A stretch of DNA of 64,000 nucleotides from GCA-2733415 sp965178655 (GTDB lineage: Bacteria; Bacteroidota; Bacteroidia; Flavobacteriales; Flavobacteriaceae). Positions 1 through 9,200 of the stretch are shown here, one piece after another. The first letter of the stretch is position 1, and every line of letters starts with the position of its first letter. The translations under genes were made by a program, and so were the position numbers. The notes below the pieces were generated by a model. The model did no database searches and was not told where the DNA came from. It saw only the letters and a list, made by a program, of their open reading frames with translations. The stretch spans positions 1,302,001 through 1,366,000 of the forward strand of contig OZ238266.1 in the NCBI GenBank assembly GCA_965178655.1. Direction: 5' to 3'.

Positions 1-623
1 GATTTGGTAATGTATTTAGATAAAATAAAAGAGAGTATAATAGCAATAAGTAATACTAATGCATATACACCACCTAATCTATTTAAAAAGCCTTGTAGTT
101 CTGCACTAATAATTTCATTCTTTTTTATATACGGAAGCGCAATAATAGCCAGAGGTTTAGATTGATAATCAACAAGATAACTGTATGAGGATTGAATGGT
201 GTTATTACCATCAGAAACACGGGTTACTTCTCGTTTTTCAGGAGAATTCTTTAAAGATAGTACTGTTTTTCTAGAAAGGTTTTTTGTAGTGCCGTCGGAG
301 GAGGATAAAAACTCACCGGTTAAACTGTAAATGTGTACCTGTAAATTATGCACGTCCGAAAGTTCGTAGATAAACCCTTTCTCTTTAAAAAATAAGGCAA
401 TATTTTTAGGAGAAACCGACTGTGTTTTGGCTGATTTTAACTGGTAATGTATCTGTGCTTTAATCGTGTTCTCTTTTCGCAATAACCTGTCGTTATGATA
501 TTCTTCTGCCTCCTCATTATACTGGTATATTGCTGTTGTAGCCATTAATACCGAAGCCAAAACAACAATAGAAAGCATGGAAAAGAAAATACGAAGACGT
601 AAAGACAGTTTTTTATGGGTCAT
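1..623 (-). CDS. Sensor histidine kinase, N-terminal part (cut by window edge)
   Basis: Reading leftward from the ATG at 623 gives an open frame of 207 codons that runs off the window. The protein starts MTHKKLSLRLRIFFSM, with a membrane segment at about residues 12-31, an extracytoplasmic region of about 150 residues and a second membrane segment at about 183-203 followed by SKYITK. This is the input half of a two-component sensor kinase; HAMP and kinase domains would lie outside the window, so the kinase assignment rests on topology and style rather than catalytic motifs. It lies 30 bases downstream of hemJ on the same strand and may be co-transcribed with araC-hemH-hemJ. The sensed signal is unknown. 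Confidence 0.65.
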   Translation of the reverse strand, partial: MTHKKLSLRLRIFFSMLSIVVLASVLMATTAIYQYNEEAEEYHNDRLLRKENTIKAQIHYQLKSAKTQSVSPKNIALFFKEKGFIYELSDVHNLQVHIYSLTGEFLSSSDGTTKNLSRKTVLSLKNSPEKREVTRVSDGNNTIQSSYSYLVDYQSKPLAIIALPYIKKNEIISAELQGFLNRLGGVYALVLLIAIILSFILSKYITK

Positions 624-653
624 TGAAAATGAGGTTTCTTAAAGGTAAAGATA

Positions 654-1193
654 CTATTCTTTTCTAAACCGCTTATATAGTTTAAAGAGCAACATTAGTA
701 CAACGGATAGCGAGAGAATTCCAAGCACGCCAAAAATCCAGTTAAACTGATGCTTTACAACAACCAAAAAGATGATTGAAAACAAGATAACAGTAGCACC
801 TTCATTAAAAATACGCATATAGTTTGAGCTGTATTTTACAATAGCAGCTTGTAATTGCTTGTATATGATATGGCATTTAAAGTGATACAGATATAGCATT
901 ATAATAAAACCTAATTTTATTTGCATCCATGGCATATGGAGTAATCCAGGGTTTAGGTATAGCAATGTACTTGCAAAAATAAGTGTTAGTATTGCCGAGG
1001 GCCATGTTATAATAAACCATAATCGGTTTGCCATTAATTTTAACTGAGCGCCTAAAATTTCTTTGTCTGGACTTTGTTTTTGTGACGCTTCAATTTGATA
1101 AATAAACAAGCGTACAATGTAAAACAACCCTGCAAACCAAGTAATTACAAATACGAGGTGTAGGGCTTTTATGTAGTTATAATATTCATGCAT
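654..1193 (-). CDS. hemJ: Protoporphyrinogen IX oxidase, HemJ (CopD-like membrane protein)
   Basis: A 179-residue polytopic membrane protein with about four or five hydrophobic segments. It begins with the HemJ/UPF0093 hallmark: an N-terminal KALH followed by FVITWFAGLFY (conserved His12 and Trp). HemJ is the oxygen-independent type of protoporphyrinogen oxidase found in bacteria without HemG or HemY. Its reading frame overlaps the end of hemH by 8 bases, which places the penultimate and the final enzyme of protoheme synthesis in one transcript. The family is also annotated as CopD or hypothetical membrane protein, but the hemH overlap makes the heme role the best reading. Confidence 0.85.
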   Translation of the reverse strand: MHEYYNYIKALHLVFVITWFAGLFYIVRLFIYQIEASQKQSPDKEILGAQLKLMANRLWFIITWPSAILTLIFASTLLYLNPGLLHMPWMQIKLGFIIMLYLYHFKCHIIYKQLQAAIVKYSSNYMRIFNEGATVILFSIIFLVVVKHQFNWIFGVLGILSLSVVLMLLFKLYKRFRKE

Positions 1194-2226
1194 GACTTGT
1201 AACGTTTAGTGTGTTTTTTTGCCATTTTTCAATCCAATTAGTAAGCAATGTTGCCCATTCATCATCGTCATTTAAGCAAGGAATGGTATAAAGTTCTTCT
1301 CCGCCAACCTCTTTAAACAAAGCCTTCCCTTCCATAGCAATTTCCTCTAGGGTTTCTAGACAGTCTGCAACAAAGGCAGGGGTAATTACAACTATTTTTT
1401 TAGAACCACTAAGTCCTAGTCGTTCAATAGTTCTATCGGTATACGGCAATAGCCATTGGTCAAAACCTAAGCGTGATTGAAAAGTTGTTTGATAAGTGCC
1501 TGGCGTTAGCTGTAGTTTTTCGGCTACTTTTTTGGTGGTCTCTAAGCACTGATGGCGGTAGCAAAACTGATGTGCCTTAGAAGGGGTGTTGCAGCAACTT
1601 CCGTCAATTTTACAATGACTGTTAGTAATATCTTGCTTTCTAATATGTCGTTCAGGAACACCATGATAAGAGAACAATAGCTGGTCATATTCAAGATCTT
1701 TAAGACCTTCTTTCAGGGTGTTTGAAAGTACAGAAATGTACTCGTTTTTATTATAAAAAGCAGGTAAAGAACTTAACTTTATGTTCGGAAAATAACGCTG
1801 CTGTAGTTCTGTAGCTAAAACAGTTATGGTTTCGGTGGTTGCCATTGCAAATTGTGGGTAAAGCGGTACAATTAAGATATCTGTAACCCCTTTATCAACT
1901 AAGTTTTGCATGCCTTTTTTTATGGTCATAGAGCCATACCTCATGGCTAAGCCAATTGGCGTTTCTGTTTGCGATTGAATTTTTTGCTGTAAGCGTTCAG
2001 AAAGTACAATTAATGGCGCTCCTTCTTTCCACCAGATTTTCTGGTAGGCAGCGGCAGATTTTTTTGGACGTGTTTTTAGAACAATTCCCTTTACGAGTAA
2101 TGCTCTTAAAAGATACGGAACATCAATAACACGTGGGTCCATTAAAAATTCATCTAAATAATTTTTAACATCTTTTGGATGTGTACTTTCAGGTGAGCCT
2201 AAGTTTACAAGTAATACCCCTTTCAT
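1186..2226 (-). CDS. hemH: Ferrochelatase
   Basis: 346 residues, the usual length. It inserts ferrous iron into protoporphyrin IX, the last step of protoheme synthesis. Visible signature: LLFSYHGVPERH with the metal-binding His188, IVPLYPQFA at about 119-127, and FQSRLGFDQWL after it. Between the HGVPERH motif and FQSRLG there is a cysteine-rich insert with Cys205, Cys211, Cys212, Cys222 and Cys227. Some bacterial ferrochelatases hold a [2Fe-2S] cluster on an internal cysteine segment, so that is likely here. Two bases separate it from araC upstream and hemJ overlaps its 3' end, so the three form one operon. Confidence 0.95.
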   Translation of the reverse strand: MKGVLLVNLGSPESTHPKDVKNYLDEFLMDPRVIDVPYLLRALLVKGIVLKTRPKKSAAAYQKIWWKEGAPLIVLSERLQQKIQSQTETPIGLAMRYGSMTIKKGMQNLVDKGVTDILIVPLYPQFAMATTETITVLATELQQRYFPNIKLSSLPAFYNKNEYISVLSNTLKEGLKDLEYDQLLFSYHGVPERHIRKQDITNSHCKIDGSCCNTPSKAHQFCYRHQCLETTKKVAEKLQLTPGTYQTTFQSRLGFDQWLLPYTDRTIERLGLSGSKKIVVITPAFVADCLETLEEIAMEGKALFKEVGGEELYTIPCLNDDDEWATLLTNWIEKWQKNTLNVTSHA

Positions 2227-2228
2227 TA

Positions 2229-3092
2229 CTATTTTTGTTGGTTTAATGATTGTACATATTTTTTTGGTGTAATGCCAAACTTCTTTTTATAGGCTGCTAT
2301 AAAATGACTAGCAGTACTATAACCTACCTGAGCACCTACTTCATTTACATTACAGGTGTTGCTTTCTAATAATTTTCGGGCAAACTCCATTTTATAATGA
2401 TATAAAAAGCTAAATACGGAATCGCCATAAATTTGTTTAAACCCTTCCTTTAATTTTTTTAAAGAGAGTGATACTTCGTTGGCAAGTTCTTGTAAACTTG
2501 GTGGTTCTGCCATACGAGCAATAACAATATCTTTGGCTTGTTTAATTCGCTGCACATAATCCTCGTCAATTAAAAACGGACATTTTTCGGCACCCGCATC
2601 TTCGTTGGTGTTGAAAAACAGACTTAACAGCTCATACACTTTACCTTTTACATACAGTGATTTAATAGAGCTATTTACGTTAAAGTTTAAAATCTGATTT
2701 AAAACTATAGCCATTTGTGGCGTTGTTTGTCCGTCGTCATAATATTTTTTAGTATTGTTTTCGGCACTTAAAAAAGGAATATAGGCGGCCTCTTGAGAAA
2801 ACAGCGCATGAAACTTTTCAATAGATATAAACACAGATATAACCCATGATTTAGAACGTAAATCTAATGCTACAGGTAAATTTTGTTGGGTATTATAAAG
2901 CAACATGTGTCTAGAGTCTAGCACATCAAAAGAATACGTATTGTTGTTAAAATTAAAACGAGCACTTCCTTTTAAACAAAAATGAAATTGTATAAAAGTA
3001 CTATCAATATCTTTCTGATACTGAAGCAGTTCTTCGGTGTCATTTTTAAAAAGGATTACAAAAAAATCATCTCCAATTTTTAATTCTTCCAT
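2229..3092 (-). CDS. AraC-family transcriptional regulator of the heme cluster
   Basis: 287 residues. The C-terminal third (about 195-283) is an AraC double helix-turn-helix: LQELANEVSLSLKKLKEGF, then NVNEVGAQVGYSTASHFIAAY and KKFGITPKKYVQ. The N-terminal 190 residues look like a cupin-type sensor region with beta strands; I cannot name its ligand. It is transcribed divergently from hemA and is the first gene of the araC-hemH-hemJ operon, so it probably controls heme genes on both sides and its own promoter. This local arrangement is familiar from other flavobacteria, but the regulatory role is inferred from position. Confidence 0.88.
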   Translation of the reverse strand: MEELKIGDDFFVILFKNDTEELLQYQKDIDSTFIQFHFCLKGSARFNFNNNTYSFDVLDSRHMLLYNTQQNLPVALDLRSKSWVISVFISIEKFHALFSQEAAYIPFLSAENNTKKYYDDGQTTPQMAIVLNQILNFNVNSSIKSLYVKGKVYELLSLFFNTNEDAGAEKCPFLIDEDYVQRIKQAKDIVIARMAEPPSLQELANEVSLSLKKLKEGFKQIYGDSVFSFLYHYKMEFARKLLESNTCNVNEVGAQVGYSTASHFIAAYKKKFGITPKKYVQSLNQQK

Positions 3093-3147
3093 AAGGGTCT
3101 TTTAGCGTTGTTTTTTAGCGTAAAACTATCAATTTTAGAAACAATCT

Positions 3148-3168
3148 TATTTAGAACAACTCTAAATA
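3148..3168. promoter_or_regulatory. Perfect inverted repeat, candidate operator between araC and hemA
   Basis: Two perfect 8-base arms, TATTTAGA and TCTAAATA, separated by ACAAC. It lies in the spacer between divergent araC and hemA, 29 bases downstream of the araC -7 element and about 130 bases upstream of the hemA -7 element. The 17-base core TTTAGAACAACTCTAAA differs by one base from the TTTAGAA-N3-TTCTAAA pattern bound by Irr, a Fur-family heme/iron regulator of alphaproteobacteria. A Fur-family or AraC binding site is inferred; an RNA hairpin in the araC leader is the alternative. Confidence 0.5.
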
Positions 3169-3196
3169 AATCACATGAAACAGCTTAATTATAGTA

Positions 3197-3204
3197 CAAA
3201 CCTA
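3197..3204 (-). promoter_or_regulatory. Predicted promoter -7 element for araC-hemH-hemJ
   Basis: On the minus strand this reads TAGGTTTG, an exact match to the Bacteroidota TAnnTTTG motif. It is 104 bases upstream of the araC start, giving a leader of about 100 bases that contains the 3148-3168 palindrome. I see no clear -33 TTG. Confidence 0.5.
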
Positions 3205-3300
3205 CTCTTTTATATCGATTTAAGGACTGAATAAAGTAATAAAAAGTAAAAATCGACATAAATAGGACTTTTAGCGACACTTTTATTAAAAGTATAGTAA

Positions 3301-3308
3301 TAGATTTG
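3301..3308 (+). promoter_or_regulatory. Predicted promoter -7 element for hemA-hemC-hemD
   Basis: TAGATTTG, an exact TAnnTTTG match, 24 bases before the hemA start codon. The expected leader is about 20 bases. No obvious -33 TTG is visible at the usual spacing. Confidence 0.55.
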
Positions 3309-3332
3309 TACTGATTAATAATTTAAGAGGGT

Positions 3333-4577
3333 ATGCACCAAAGACCAGAATCAAAAGGAATGACATTTTACGCTATAGGATTGAGCTATAAAAAGGCCGA
3401 TGCTAAGGTTAGAGGGTTGTTTAGTTTGGACGCTGCAAAAAAGGAGTTGCTTTTGCAACAAGCTAAGGCTTCGGGGGTTAGTAATTTAATTGTAACCTCA
3501 ACATGTAACCGAACAGAGTTATATGGTTTTGCACAACATCCTTTTCAGTTAATAAAACACTTGTGCGAAAACACCGAAGGAACTGTTGAAGATTTTCAAA
3601 AGGTAGCCTATGTGTATAAGAGCAATGAAGCTATTGCACACATGTTTAAAGTTGGAACAGGGCTTGATAGTCAGATTTTAGGTGATTTTGAAATTATTAG
3701 TCAGTTAAAAACAAGCTTTATACTATCAAAAAAACACCAAATGGTTGATGCGTTCATGGAACGATTAATTAATGATGTTATTAGAGCAAGCAAAAAAATT
3801 AAAAATGAAACAGAAATTAGCTCAGGAGCTACGTCGGTTTCTTTTGCTTCGGTACAGTATATTTTAAATAATGTTGCCGAGGTGTCAAATAAAAACATTT
3901 TACTGTTTGGTACCGGAAAAATAGGTAGAAATACATGTGATAATCTTGTAAAACACATTGATAACAAGCATATATCATTAATAAACAGAACAAAAGATAA
4001 AGCAGAGAAAATAGCTGGAAAATTTCATTTAACAGTTAAAGACTATGCCAACTTACAATCGGAAATTGCACAGTCTGATATTGTAATTGTAGCTACAGGC
4101 GCACAACAACCAACTATTGATAAAGAGGTGCTTTCGGCAAGTAGTAAAAAGCTATTGTTACTAGATTTATCTATTCCTAAAAACGTATCAGATGATGTTT
4201 TAGAGTTGCCAAACGTTACACTAGTACACCTAGATGATTTGTCTAAAATTACCGATAAAACTTTAGAGAAACGCACAGCTCAGGTGCCACAAGCAGAACA
4301 AATTATTGAAACAGTTAAACAAGAGTTTTTAAGCTGGCTTGAAACACGAAAGTTTGCACCAACAATTAAAGCGCTAAAATTAAAATTGCAAGAAATTAAA
4401 TCTGAAGAGATTAACTTTCAACGTAAAAAATTAAATAGCTTTAATGAGGAACAAGCAGAAATACTCTCCGATAGAATTATTCAAAAAATCACCAAACATT
4501 TTGCAAATCACTTAAAAGACGAGCAATCTTCTACAGATGATAGTATTGCGGTACTTTCTAAGGTGTTTCAATTATAG
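3333..4577 (+). CDS. hemA: Glutamyl-tRNA reductase
   Basis: 414 residues, the family length. It reduces glutamyl-tRNA to glutamate-1-semialdehyde with NADPH, the first committed step of C5-pathway tetrapyrrole synthesis. The catalytic cysteine is Cys58 in TSTCNRTELYGF; the NADPH-binding loop is LLFGTGKIGRN at about 191-200; the C-terminal dimerisation helices fill the last 100 residues. The start at 3333 is preceded by AAGAGGG and lies just after the predicted promoter; Met10 (3360), directly before TFYAIGLSYKKAD, is an alternative. It heads the hemA-hemC-hemD operon, with 17 bases to hemC. Confidence 0.95.
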   Translation: MHQRPESKGMTFYAIGLSYKKADAKVRGLFSLDAAKKELLLQQAKASGVSNLIVTSTCNRTELYGFAQHPFQLIKHLCENTEGTVEDFQKVAYVYKSNEAIAHMFKVGTGLDSQILGDFEIISQLKTSFILSKKHQMVDAFMERLINDVIRASKKIKNETEISSGATSVSFASVQYILNNVAEVSNKNILLFGTGKIGRNTCDNLVKHIDNKHISLINRTKDKAEKIAGKFHLTVKDYANLQSEIAQSDIVIVATGAQQPTIDKEVLSASSKKLLLLDLSIPKNVSDDVLELPNVTLVHLDDLSKITDKTLEKRTAQVPQAEQIIETVKQEFLSWLETRKFAPTIKALKLKLQEIKSEEINFQRKKLNSFNEEQAEILSDRIIQKITKHFANHLKDEQSSTDDSIAVLSKVFQL

Positions 4578-4594
4578 CCCCCTATATTAATACA

Positions 4595-5506
4595 ATGAGT
4601 AAAACAATTAAAATAGGAACGCGCGATAGCCAGTTAGCGCTATGGCAAGCCAAAACGGTACAGCAGCAACTAGAAGCATTAGGATATAAAACAGATTTAG
4701 TTCCGGTAAAATCTACAGGAGATATTGTATTAGATAAACCCTTGTATGAGTTAGGAATTACGGGTATTTTTACTAAAACATTAGATGTGGCAATGCTAAA
4801 TAATACGGTTGATATTGCTGTGCATTCTATGAAAGACGTGCCTACAGCACTACCGAAAGGAATACAGCAAACTGCAGTATTACCACGAGCCAATACCGAA
4901 GATATTTTGGTGTATAAAGATTTAGCGTTTTTAAAAGAAAGCGGTGTTATTGCCACTGGAAGCTTACGCCGAAAAGCACAATGGTTGCACAAATATCCAA
5001 ACCATTCTGTTAAAGATTTACGCGGAAATGTTAATCTGCGATTACAAAAATTAGAAAACAATTCTTGGAATGGGGCTATTTTTGCCAAAGCAGGTTTAGA
5101 ACGAATAAACGTATTGCCTGAAAACTATATTGATTTAAGTTGGATGATTCCTGCTCCAGCACAAGGCGCCGTGGTAGTACATACTATGAAAAATGATGCG
5201 TTTTGTACAGCAGCAGTTGCAAAATTAAATCATAAAAACACCGAAATTTGCACCAAAATTGAACGTACTTTTTTAAGAACGCTTGAAGGTGGTTGTACTG
5301 CGCCAATAGGGGCTTTAGCTACAATTAAAGATGATACAATTACATTTAAGGGCGTCCTTTTTTCTTTAGATGGCACACAGAAATTTGAGGTTTCAGAAAC
5401 AAGTTTGCTGTCAGAATCACTAGGTTTTGGAGCGCGATGCGCAAAAAAAATACTAGAGAATGGCGGTAATGCACTGATAGAAGAAATAAGAACCACACTA
5501 AAATAA
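4595..5506 (+). CDS. hemC: Hydroxymethylbilane synthase (porphobilinogen deaminase)
   Basis: 303 residues, full length. It joins four porphobilinogen molecules into hydroxymethylbilane on a dipyrromethane cofactor. The cofactor-bearing cysteine is Cys234 in LEGGCTAPIGA; the N-terminal substrate loop has IGTRDSQLALWQA, and HSMKDVP carries the catalytic Asp. The stop codon is followed at once by the hemD start codon, which suggests coupled translation. Confidence 0.96.
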   Translation: MSKTIKIGTRDSQLALWQAKTVQQQLEALGYKTDLVPVKSTGDIVLDKPLYELGITGIFTKTLDVAMLNNTVDIAVHSMKDVPTALPKGIQQTAVLPRANTEDILVYKDLAFLKESGVIATGSLRRKAQWLHKYPNHSVKDLRGNVNLRLQKLENNSWNGAIFAKAGLERINVLPENYIDLSWMIPAPAQGAVVVHTMKNDAFCTAAVAKLNHKNTEICTKIERTFLRTLEGGCTAPIGALATIKDDTITFKGVLFSLDGTQKFEVSETSLLSESLGFGARCAKKILENGGNALIEEIRTTLK

Positions 5507-6187
5507 ATGCAAGTGGCTGTAAATAACTTGAAAGAAAAGCAGCCCATTGCCTTGTTGGTTACCAAACAACTAACGGCAACTCAGCAAGCACTTTTTTCTA
5601 AAGACAAGTTTTTGCTACATCGTTATAGTGCTATTAGCATTCATCCGGAATCAATTGTTTTTCCAAAAAAGGTTAAAAATGTAATTGTAACCAGTCAGCA
5701 TGCTGCAAAAATGTTAGTTGCTGAAAAAGTGCAAATGTCAAACGTTTTTTGTGTTGGAAAAAAGACAGCATCAATATTTATTTCAGAAAACCAAAAAGTT
5801 AATAAAACAGCAGAAAACGCATCAGAATTAGCTAATTTTATTGTAAAAACAGCAAAAAAAGAACATTTTTTGTTTTTTTGCGGAAACTTAAGGCGTTCGG
5901 AATTGCCAAAAATATTAAATGAGTCGTCAGTGTCATTTACAGAAAAGGTAGTGTACAAAACAAGCTATAATCTTCAAAAATTCACTCAGAATTTTAAAGG
6001 CATATTGTTTTTTAGTCCAAGTGCAGTACAAAGCTATACACAACAAAATTCTTTAACAAATAGCATTGCTTTTTGTATTGGAAAAACCACTGCTAGCGAA
6101 GCAAAAAAACATGGTCCTAAAATAATTATTGCAGCACAAACAACAATAGAAGCTACAATAGCTGCTGTAATTGCTTATTTTGAGTAA
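5507..6187 (+). CDS. hemD: Uroporphyrinogen-III synthase
   Basis: 226 residues with the two-lobe HemD pattern: an N-terminal lobe with VTSQHAAKML, a hinge, and a second lobe with GILFFSPSAVQSY and FCIGKTTASEAKKHG. HemD proteins are poorly conserved, and the name rests on these features plus its position directly after hemC. It closes and inverts ring D of hydroxymethylbilane to give uroporphyrinogen III. In many flavobacteria hemE follows; here the next gene is ileS, so hemE must lie outside the window. Confidence 0.85.
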   Translation: MQVAVNNLKEKQPIALLVTKQLTATQQALFSKDKFLLHRYSAISIHPESIVFPKKVKNVIVTSQHAAKMLVAEKVQMSNVFCVGKKTASIFISENQKVNKTAENASELANFIVKTAKKEHFLFFCGNLRRSELPKILNESSVSFTEKVVYKTSYNLQKFTQNFKGILFFSPSAVQSYTQQNSLTNSIAFCIGKTTASEAKKHGPKIIIAAQTTIEATIAAVIAYFE

Positions 6188-6247
6188 AATATCAGCAATT
6201 TCCCTATAAATTCCTTATTTTCGCGTACTTATAAAACAAGTAATAAA

Positions 6248-9200
6248 ATGAGTACGAAGTTTACAGAATACAAAGGCCTTAACCTGCCAAATGTTGCTGA
6301 CGAAATATTAGCGTTTTGGAAAGAAAACAATATTTTTGATAAAAGTATAACGACTCGTGATGACAATAAGCCATTTATATTTTTTGAAGGACCACCTTCA
6401 GCAAATGGTCTTCCAGGGATTCATCACGTTATGGGACGTACCATTAAAGATATATTTTGTAGATATAAAACTCAAAAAGGATTCCAAGTAAAACGTAAAG
6501 CCGGGTGGGATACCCATGGTTTACCTGTAGAGCTTGGTGTTGAAAAAGAATTGGGTATTACCAAAGAAGATATTGGCACAAAAATTACTGTAGAAGAGTA
6601 CAATACCGCTTGTAAAAAAGCAGTAATGAAATACACAGATATCTGGAATAGCCTAACAGAAAAAATGGGATATTGGGTAGATATGGAAGACCCATATGTA
6701 ACCTATAAGCCAAAATATATGGAGACTGTATGGTGGTTGTTAAAACAGATCTATGAAAAGGATTTGATTTATAAAGGCTATACTATTCAGCCGTATTCTC
6801 CAAAGGCAGGAACAGGATTAAGCTCGCATGAAATAAACCAACCAGGGGCGTATCAAGATGTTACAGATACTACGGTTGTAGCACAGTTTAAGGCTGTAAA
6901 AGACACCCTTCCTGAGGCATTACAAATAGCAGGAGATATTCATTTTTTAGCATGGACAACAACCCCATGGACCTTGCCAAGTAACACTGCATTAACGGTT
7001 GGTAATAATATAGAATACGTATTAGTTAAAACCTTTAACCAATACACTTTTAAACCAATTCAGATTATTTTAGCAAAAGCCTTGGTAGCAAAGCAATTTG
7101 CTGGAAAAAAGTTTTTAGCTGTTGAAAATGAAGCGTCACTAGCAAACTATACCGAAGGCGATAAGCAAATCCCTTACCTCATTACATCTACGCATAAGGG
7201 AGCAGATTTAGTTGGTGTAGCATATGAGCAATTATTACCATATGCTTTACCTTTTGAAAACCCAGAAAAAGCATTTAGAGTAATACCAGGAGATTTTGTA
7301 ACAACCGAAGATGGTACTGGAATTGTACACACAGCACCAACATTTGGAGCCGATGATGCTCTAGTGGCAAAAGCAGCTGGAGTACCGCCACTATTAGTTA
7401 AAGACGCTAATGATAACTTAGTGCCTTTAGTAAATTTACAAGGTAAATTTACTGCTGACATGGGAGAGTTTACAGGCATGTATGTTAAAAACGAATACTA
7501 TGCCGATGGTGAGGCGCCAGAACGCTCTGTAGATGTACAAATTGCTATTAAATTAAAAGAAGAAAACAAAGCCTTTAAGGTTGAAAAATACGTGCACAGT
7601 TACCCACATTGCTGGCGAACTGATAAACCAATTTTATACTACCCATTAGATTCTTGGTTTGTAAAAGTAACCGAGGTAAAAGATAAAATGCACACCCTAA
7701 ACGAAACCATTAACTGGAAGCCAGAGGCTACAGGAACAGGACGTTTTGGGAATTGGCTAAAAAATGCAAATGACTGGAATCTATCGCGTTCTCGTTTTTG
7801 GGGAATTCCATTACCAATTTGGCGTACCGAAGATGGCTCCGAAGTTAAAATAATGGGCTCTGTAGCAGAGTTAAAATCCGAAATGGAAAAAGCTGTGCAA
7901 GCAGGCGTAATGGAAAAGGCTATTTTTACAGATTTTGTAGTAAACGATATGTCTGATGAGAATTATGACAAAATCGATTTACATAAAAATGTAGTTGATA
8001 AAATAACACTTGTTTCAAGCACGGGGCAAGCAATGAAAAGAGAAGCAGACCTGATTGATGTTTGGTTTGATTCTGGGTCAATGCCTTATGCACAATGGCA
8101 CTATCCGTTTGAAAACAAAGACCTTGTAGAAAACAATTGGAAAACAGCAGATTTTATTGCCGAAGGTGTAGATCAAACCCGCGGGTGGTTCTATACTCTA
8201 CACGCTATTGCAACACTTGTTTTTAACGATAAAGCATATAAAAATGTTGTCTCTAACGGGCTGGTATTAGATAAAAACGGACAAAAAATGTCTAAGCGTT
8301 TAGGAAACGGAATAGACCCTTTTTCTACCTTGTCAAAATTTGGCCCAGATGCAACACGTTGGTATATGATATCTAACGCAAATCCGTGGGATAATTTAAA
8401 ATTCGATTTAGAAGGTATCTCAGAAGTGAGTCGCAAGTTTTTCGGAACACTATACAATACATATTCGTTTTTTAGTTTGTATGCAAACATTGATAACTTT
8501 ACCTATCAAGAAGCAGATGTTCCAACAGAAGATCGTCCGGAAATAGACCAATGGGTATTGTCAGAATTACACAGTTTGGTACAGCGAGTAGACGAATATT
8601 ACGGTGCATATGAGCCAACAAAAGCAACACGTGCAATATCGGATTTTGTGCAGGAGCATTTAAGTAACTGGTTTGTACGATTAAGTAGAAGACGTTTTTG
8701 GAAGGGAGAGTATGCGCAAGATAAAATATCGGCATACCAAACGCTATATACTTGTTTACTAACCGTAGCAAAAATAAGCGCACCAGTAGCACCATTTTTT
8801 ATGGATAAGCTATACAAAGATTTGGCTGCAGTAAACAATAAAGAAACCGCCGAAAGTGTACACTTGGCTATATTTCCGAAGGCAGATAAGCACATGATAA
8901 ATACGTTGTTGGAGAGTAAAATGGAAAAAGCACAAACCATTTGCTCTTTAGTATTGTCATTAAGAGCAAAAGAAAAAATAAACGTAAGAAAACCATTGCA
9001 ACGTATCATGATACCGGTATTAAATGATGATGAAAAATCAGCAATTTTAGCAGTATCAGGCTTAATAAAATCTGAAGTAAATGTAAAAGAGATTGAGCTT
9101 ATTGATGATGCCTCAGGGATATTGGTAAAGCAAATAAAGCCAAACTTTAAAGCACTAGGGCCACGTTTCGGAAAAGACATGAAAGCTGTTGCAGGTGCCA

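Noticed and set aside
4582..5088. 168-codon frame antisense to hemC
   Set aside because: Lies inside a clearly identified gene, no promoter or domain; shadow of hemC codon use.
6188..6247. Possible T-box or other tRNA-sensing leader before ileS
   Set aside because: Only 60 bases, no specifier loop, antiterminator or terminator visible.
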